5,881 bases of DNA from Prevotellaceae bacterium. Its GTDB lineage: Bacteria; Bacteroidota; Bacteroidia; Bacteroidales; Bacteroidaceae. The translations under genes and the position numbers were made by a program. The stretch is taken from the NCBI GenBank assembly GCA_003150315.1, contig QAML01000003.1, forward strand, positions 1-5,881. The letters are read 5' to 3'. Each line of letters starts with the position of its first letter. Position 1 is the first letter of the stretch. The notes under the pieces are model-generated. The model saw only the letters and a program-made list of their open reading frames with translations, ran no database searches and was not told where the DNA came from. This document shows, piece by piece, positions 3,848 through 5,881 of the stretch.

Positions 3848-5881
3848 GTGAACGCTTATAAGCCAAGAAGTTATCAGCAGATCTGCCTTGATAGTCTCCG
3901 CAATGTGCGAGACCAGGGCGTGAATAAGGCACTCGTAGTGATGGCGTCGGGCTTGGGTAAAACCTTGACCGGCGCTTTTGATATTCGTGGGTACCTGAAG
4001 ACCAGCCCGAACGGGCGCGTGCTCGTGCTCTGTCATTCCAGGGATATTCTGGAGCAGACCAAAGAGGCTTTCAAAGACCTGTTTGGTGATGGCTACAGCT
4101 ACGGGATGTACAATGGGCACGAAAAAGCGGCTCACCGGACGGACTTTCTCTTCGCAAATTTGCAATCTGTAAATCTGCACCGAGAGGAATTTGACCCGGA
4201 CGAGTTTTGTTATGTCATTGTAGACGAGGCTCACCACAGCCCCGCCACCACCTATCGCGCCGCGATTGAGCATTTTAGTCCACAGTTTTTGCTTGGCATG
4301 ACCGCCACGCCGGAGCGCATGGATGATGCCGATCTCGAAGGGATTTTTGGAAAGACGGTATATGAATACCGTCTGACCGAAGCCGTCCGAGACGGCTGGC
4401 TGTCTGAGGTTGAATATCGGGTAAAAACCGATGAAATTCAGAAAATGGAAACCATTTTGGATTCTGGCGAAAGATTTTCTCTTTCTCAGCTTAACCGTGA
4501 GATATTCGCACCGAAGCGAGATGAGGAAATCATCCGAATCATCCGCGAGGACATTTCTGGAAAAGACAACCCAACAATGGTAATCTTCTGCCAGACCATC
4601 GCTCACGCAGAGAAATTTGCTGAGCTGATGGGCGATGCGGTAGTGATCCATTCGCAGATGGATGTGGATGAGCGAAATCGGAGGCTGCAAGGCTTCCGTA
4701 CCGGCAAAATTAAGACCGTCTGTGCAGTCGATATTCTGAACGAAGGTATCGATGTGCCGCGAACCGATGTGATTGTGTTTTTACGCGTCACTCAGTCCAA
4801 GATCGTTTTTACCCAGCAACTCGGACGTGGCCTCCGCCGCGCCAAAGGCAAGGATAAAGTCCTTGTTTTGGACTTTGTCTCAACCGCGGATCGGCTGTAT
4901 CTGCTGTATCAGATGGAGCGCGAGTTCAAAAGTACTGTGGGGAGGTATCCCCGCAATAAGGGCTCTGGGGAGCGCGAATATTTCACGCTCAATGTCAGCA
5001 ACCTGGTTTTTCAGGAGCGGCAAGTAGATATCATGGCATTGATTGAGAAAGCGCGGAATCGATGCATTATCGTTGATGATGACGAAATGATCCAGCTGCT
5101 CCGGGCTTTCGGAGATAGTATCGGTCATGTGCCTACGCAAAAGGAAGTCGCTTTGGCTGAAGGAATGCCATCCCATGAAACCTATCGGATGAGATTCGGA
5201 TCATTCGATAGGGCCTTGGAACTGGCTGGGTTTGACAAGCGGAGAATTCATCATAAGGTTTTTGATACCAGAGAAGCAATCCTAGACGCAATTTACCAGA
5301 AAGCTGAGGAGCTTGGAAAAACTCCCGGCCGCCGTGATTTATGCGCCGACGAAAATATGCCAAGCATGCAGCAAATCAAGTGCGAGTTTGGAAGTCTCAA
5401 CGGCGCGATTATCGCCGCAGGGCTTACCGTTAACAAGTTCGTGGTTGGTCTCTCCGACGATGAAATGCTCAATCTCCTTCTCAAAAAGGCACACGCGATT
5501 GGATTTACCCCCAGTAGCAAGGAAGTAAATGAAGATCCGAATATGCCAAATGTCGGCAGCTACGAAAAACGGTTTGGCAGCTACAACAAGGCAGTTAAAA
5601 AGGCTGGGCTTACTCCAAACAAGAAGGGTGCGAGCTGCAATTTTAGGTGCGAACTTACAGATGATGATCTACTGCGCCAGCTCCGCCGCAAGGCAGAGGA
5701 GCTCGGCAGGGCACCGTTCGCCAGAGAAGTTGGTCAAGATCCGAATATGGCCAGTGTAAGTACGTTTTTAGCAAGGTTTGGGACCTATTTACAGGCAGTT
5801 AGAAAAGCTGGCCTCCAGCCAGCAAAAGACCGCTATACGGACGATGAATTGCTGGAGCTCCTGCGCCAGAAAAATGCTGAA
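3848..5881 (+). CDS. Superfamily 2 DEAD/DEAH-box helicase with C-terminal homing-endonuclease-associated-type repeats (3' partial)
   Basis: The gene starts at GTG 3848 behind a good ribosome binding site and stays open to the right edge (678 codons, no stop). The core resembles the SSL2/XPB-like, restriction-subunit-like group of helicases (COG1061 style). Visible motifs are: a PRSYQQ start (residues 6-11), motif I ASGLGKT (33-39), motif Ia around VLVLCHSRDILEQ (58-70), motif II DEAH (126-129), motif III TAT (152-154), a motif IV-like VIFCQT (245-250), motif V DILNEGIDVP (295-304) and motif VI QQLGRGLRR (323-331). Catalytic residues K38, D126, E127 and the motif VI arginines are intact, so ATPase activity is expected. 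After a linker (about 340-409) come four repeats of about 53 residues (410-462, 473-526, 536-588, 604-656) and the start of a fifth (664 onward). The motor would move on or remodel nucleic acid; the tail probably binds DNA. No nuclease motif is visible, though one could follow the window edge. Defence or mobile-element roles are inference. An independent promoter and leader precede it. Confidence 0.88.
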   Translation, partial: MNAYKPRSYQQICLDSLRNVRDQGVNKALVVMASGLGKTLTGAFDIRGYLKTSPNGRVLVLCHSRDILEQTKEAFKDLFGDGYSYGMYNGHEKAAHRTDFLFANLQSVNLHREEFDPDEFCYVIVDEAHHSPATTYRAAIEHFSPQFLLGMTATPERMDDADLEGIFGKTVYEYRLTEAVRDGWLSEVEYRVKTDEIQKMETILDSGERFSLSQLNREIFAPKRDEEIIRIIREDISGKDNPTMVIFCQTIAHAEKFAELMGDAVVIHSQMDVDERNRRLQGFRTGKIKTVCAVDILNEGIDVPRTDVIVFLRVTQSKIVFTQQLGRGLRRAKGKDKVLVLDFVSTADRLYLLYQMEREFKSTVGRYPRNKGSGEREYFTLNVSNLVFQERQVDIMALIEKARNRCIIVDDDEMIQLLRAFGDSIGHVPTQKEVALAEGMPSHETYRMRFGSFDRALELAGFDKRRIHHKVFDTREAILDAIYQKAEELGKTPGRRDLCADENMPSMQQIKCEFGSLNGAIIAAGLTVNKFVVGLSDDEMLNLLLKKAHAIGFTPSSKEVNEDPNMPNVGSYEKRFGSYNKAVKKAGLTPNKKGASCNFRCELTDDDLLRQLRRKAEELGRAPFAREVGQDPNMASVSTFLARFGTYLQAVRKAGLQPAKDRYTDDELLELLRQKNAE
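5075..5881 (+). repeat. Protein-level tandem repeat array in the helicase C-terminus (4 full, 1 cut)
   Basis: The units lie at 5075-5233, 5264-5425, 5453-5611, 5657-5815 and from 5837 to the edge. The shared pattern is an acidic start (DDE or similar), a helix ending KAxELG in the best units, then P, a basic/acidic EV or DL, DPNMPS or a variant, an aromatic or hydrophobic residue, RFGS(Y/F), A, and AG(L/F). This matches my recollection of the homing-endonuclease-associated repeat (Pfam HNH_repeat), thought to bind DNA. Linkers vary from 7 to 15 residues. Units 3 and 4 share the 12-base stretch GATCCGAATATG (near 5534 and 5738), which suggests fairly recent duplication. Confidence 0.8.

Noticed and set aside
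3788..4690. Long minus-strand frame of 300 codons
   Set aside because: It lies opposite the helicase core, whose motifs are intact on the plus strand; it shows no recognisable domain and is a shadow.
4773..5759. Plus- and minus-strand frames of 70-100 codons overlapping the helicase and its repeats
   Set aside because: They are shadows of the repeated coding sequence; the helicase frame carries all the motifs.
5075..5881. CRISPR array
   Set aside because: The periodicity is in the protein (about 62-68 residues) with divergent DNA; there are no short identical repeats with spacers.
1..5881. Alternative genetic code with TGA as glycine
   Set aside because: Neither of the two long frames contains an in-frame TGA; glycine is encoded by GGN throughout.

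Overview
The window looks bacterial. It most resembles a Candidate Phyla Radiation (Patescibacteria) genome, probably of the Saccharibacteria (TM7) type. That placement is from memory of protein style: a large polytopic membrane protein with a 'GWILCP' segment and an 'FSQLTGVGIDNYG' membrane segment, like proteins next to PrgI/VirB4-type secretion genes in those genomes. It was not tested by a search. Both long frames use the standard code: no in-frame TGA, and the one visible stop is TAA. This argues against the CPR lineages that read TGA as glycine.

Layout. (1) Positions 1-3149, + strand: the 3' part of a membrane-protein gene whose start lies upstream of the window. It has an extracytoplasmic-looking N-terminal part, a P/T/E-rich linker, about seven membrane segments, an Arg-rich juxtamembrane stretch and a long Ala-rich helical tail. 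It is a VirB6/TrbL-like candidate. (2) Positions 3164-3194: a strong intrinsic terminator, usable from both strands. (3) Positions 3195-3700: a visibly A+T-rich non-coding stretch with no credible gene. It holds a minus-strand extended -10 promoter set inside a nested inverted repeat, an operator-like dyad behind that promoter, and a near-consensus plus-strand promoter at 3666-3694. (4) Positions about 3701-3847: a structured leader of about 147 nt. A long hairpin presents a loop that is an exact 7-nt complement of the ribosome binding site, and a second upstream segment also complements that site. (5) Positions 3848-5881, + strand: a GTG-started superfamily 2 helicase gene running off the right edge. 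All core helicase motifs are present, followed by at least four and a half tandem repeats of about 53 residues that resemble the homing-endonuclease-associated repeat.

How the parts may work together. The terminator isolates the membrane-protein gene from what follows, so the helicase gene is probably transcribed from its own promoter at 3666-3694 and controlled at translation through its leader. The helicase motor plus a repeated DNA-binding-like tail suggests a DNA-translocating or DNA-remodelling enzyme whose targeting is set by the repeat array, possibly in defence or mobile-element biology. The function is inference. The most interesting signals are the helicase-repeat fusion, its self-sequestering leader, and a possible minus-strand small RNA between the genes.
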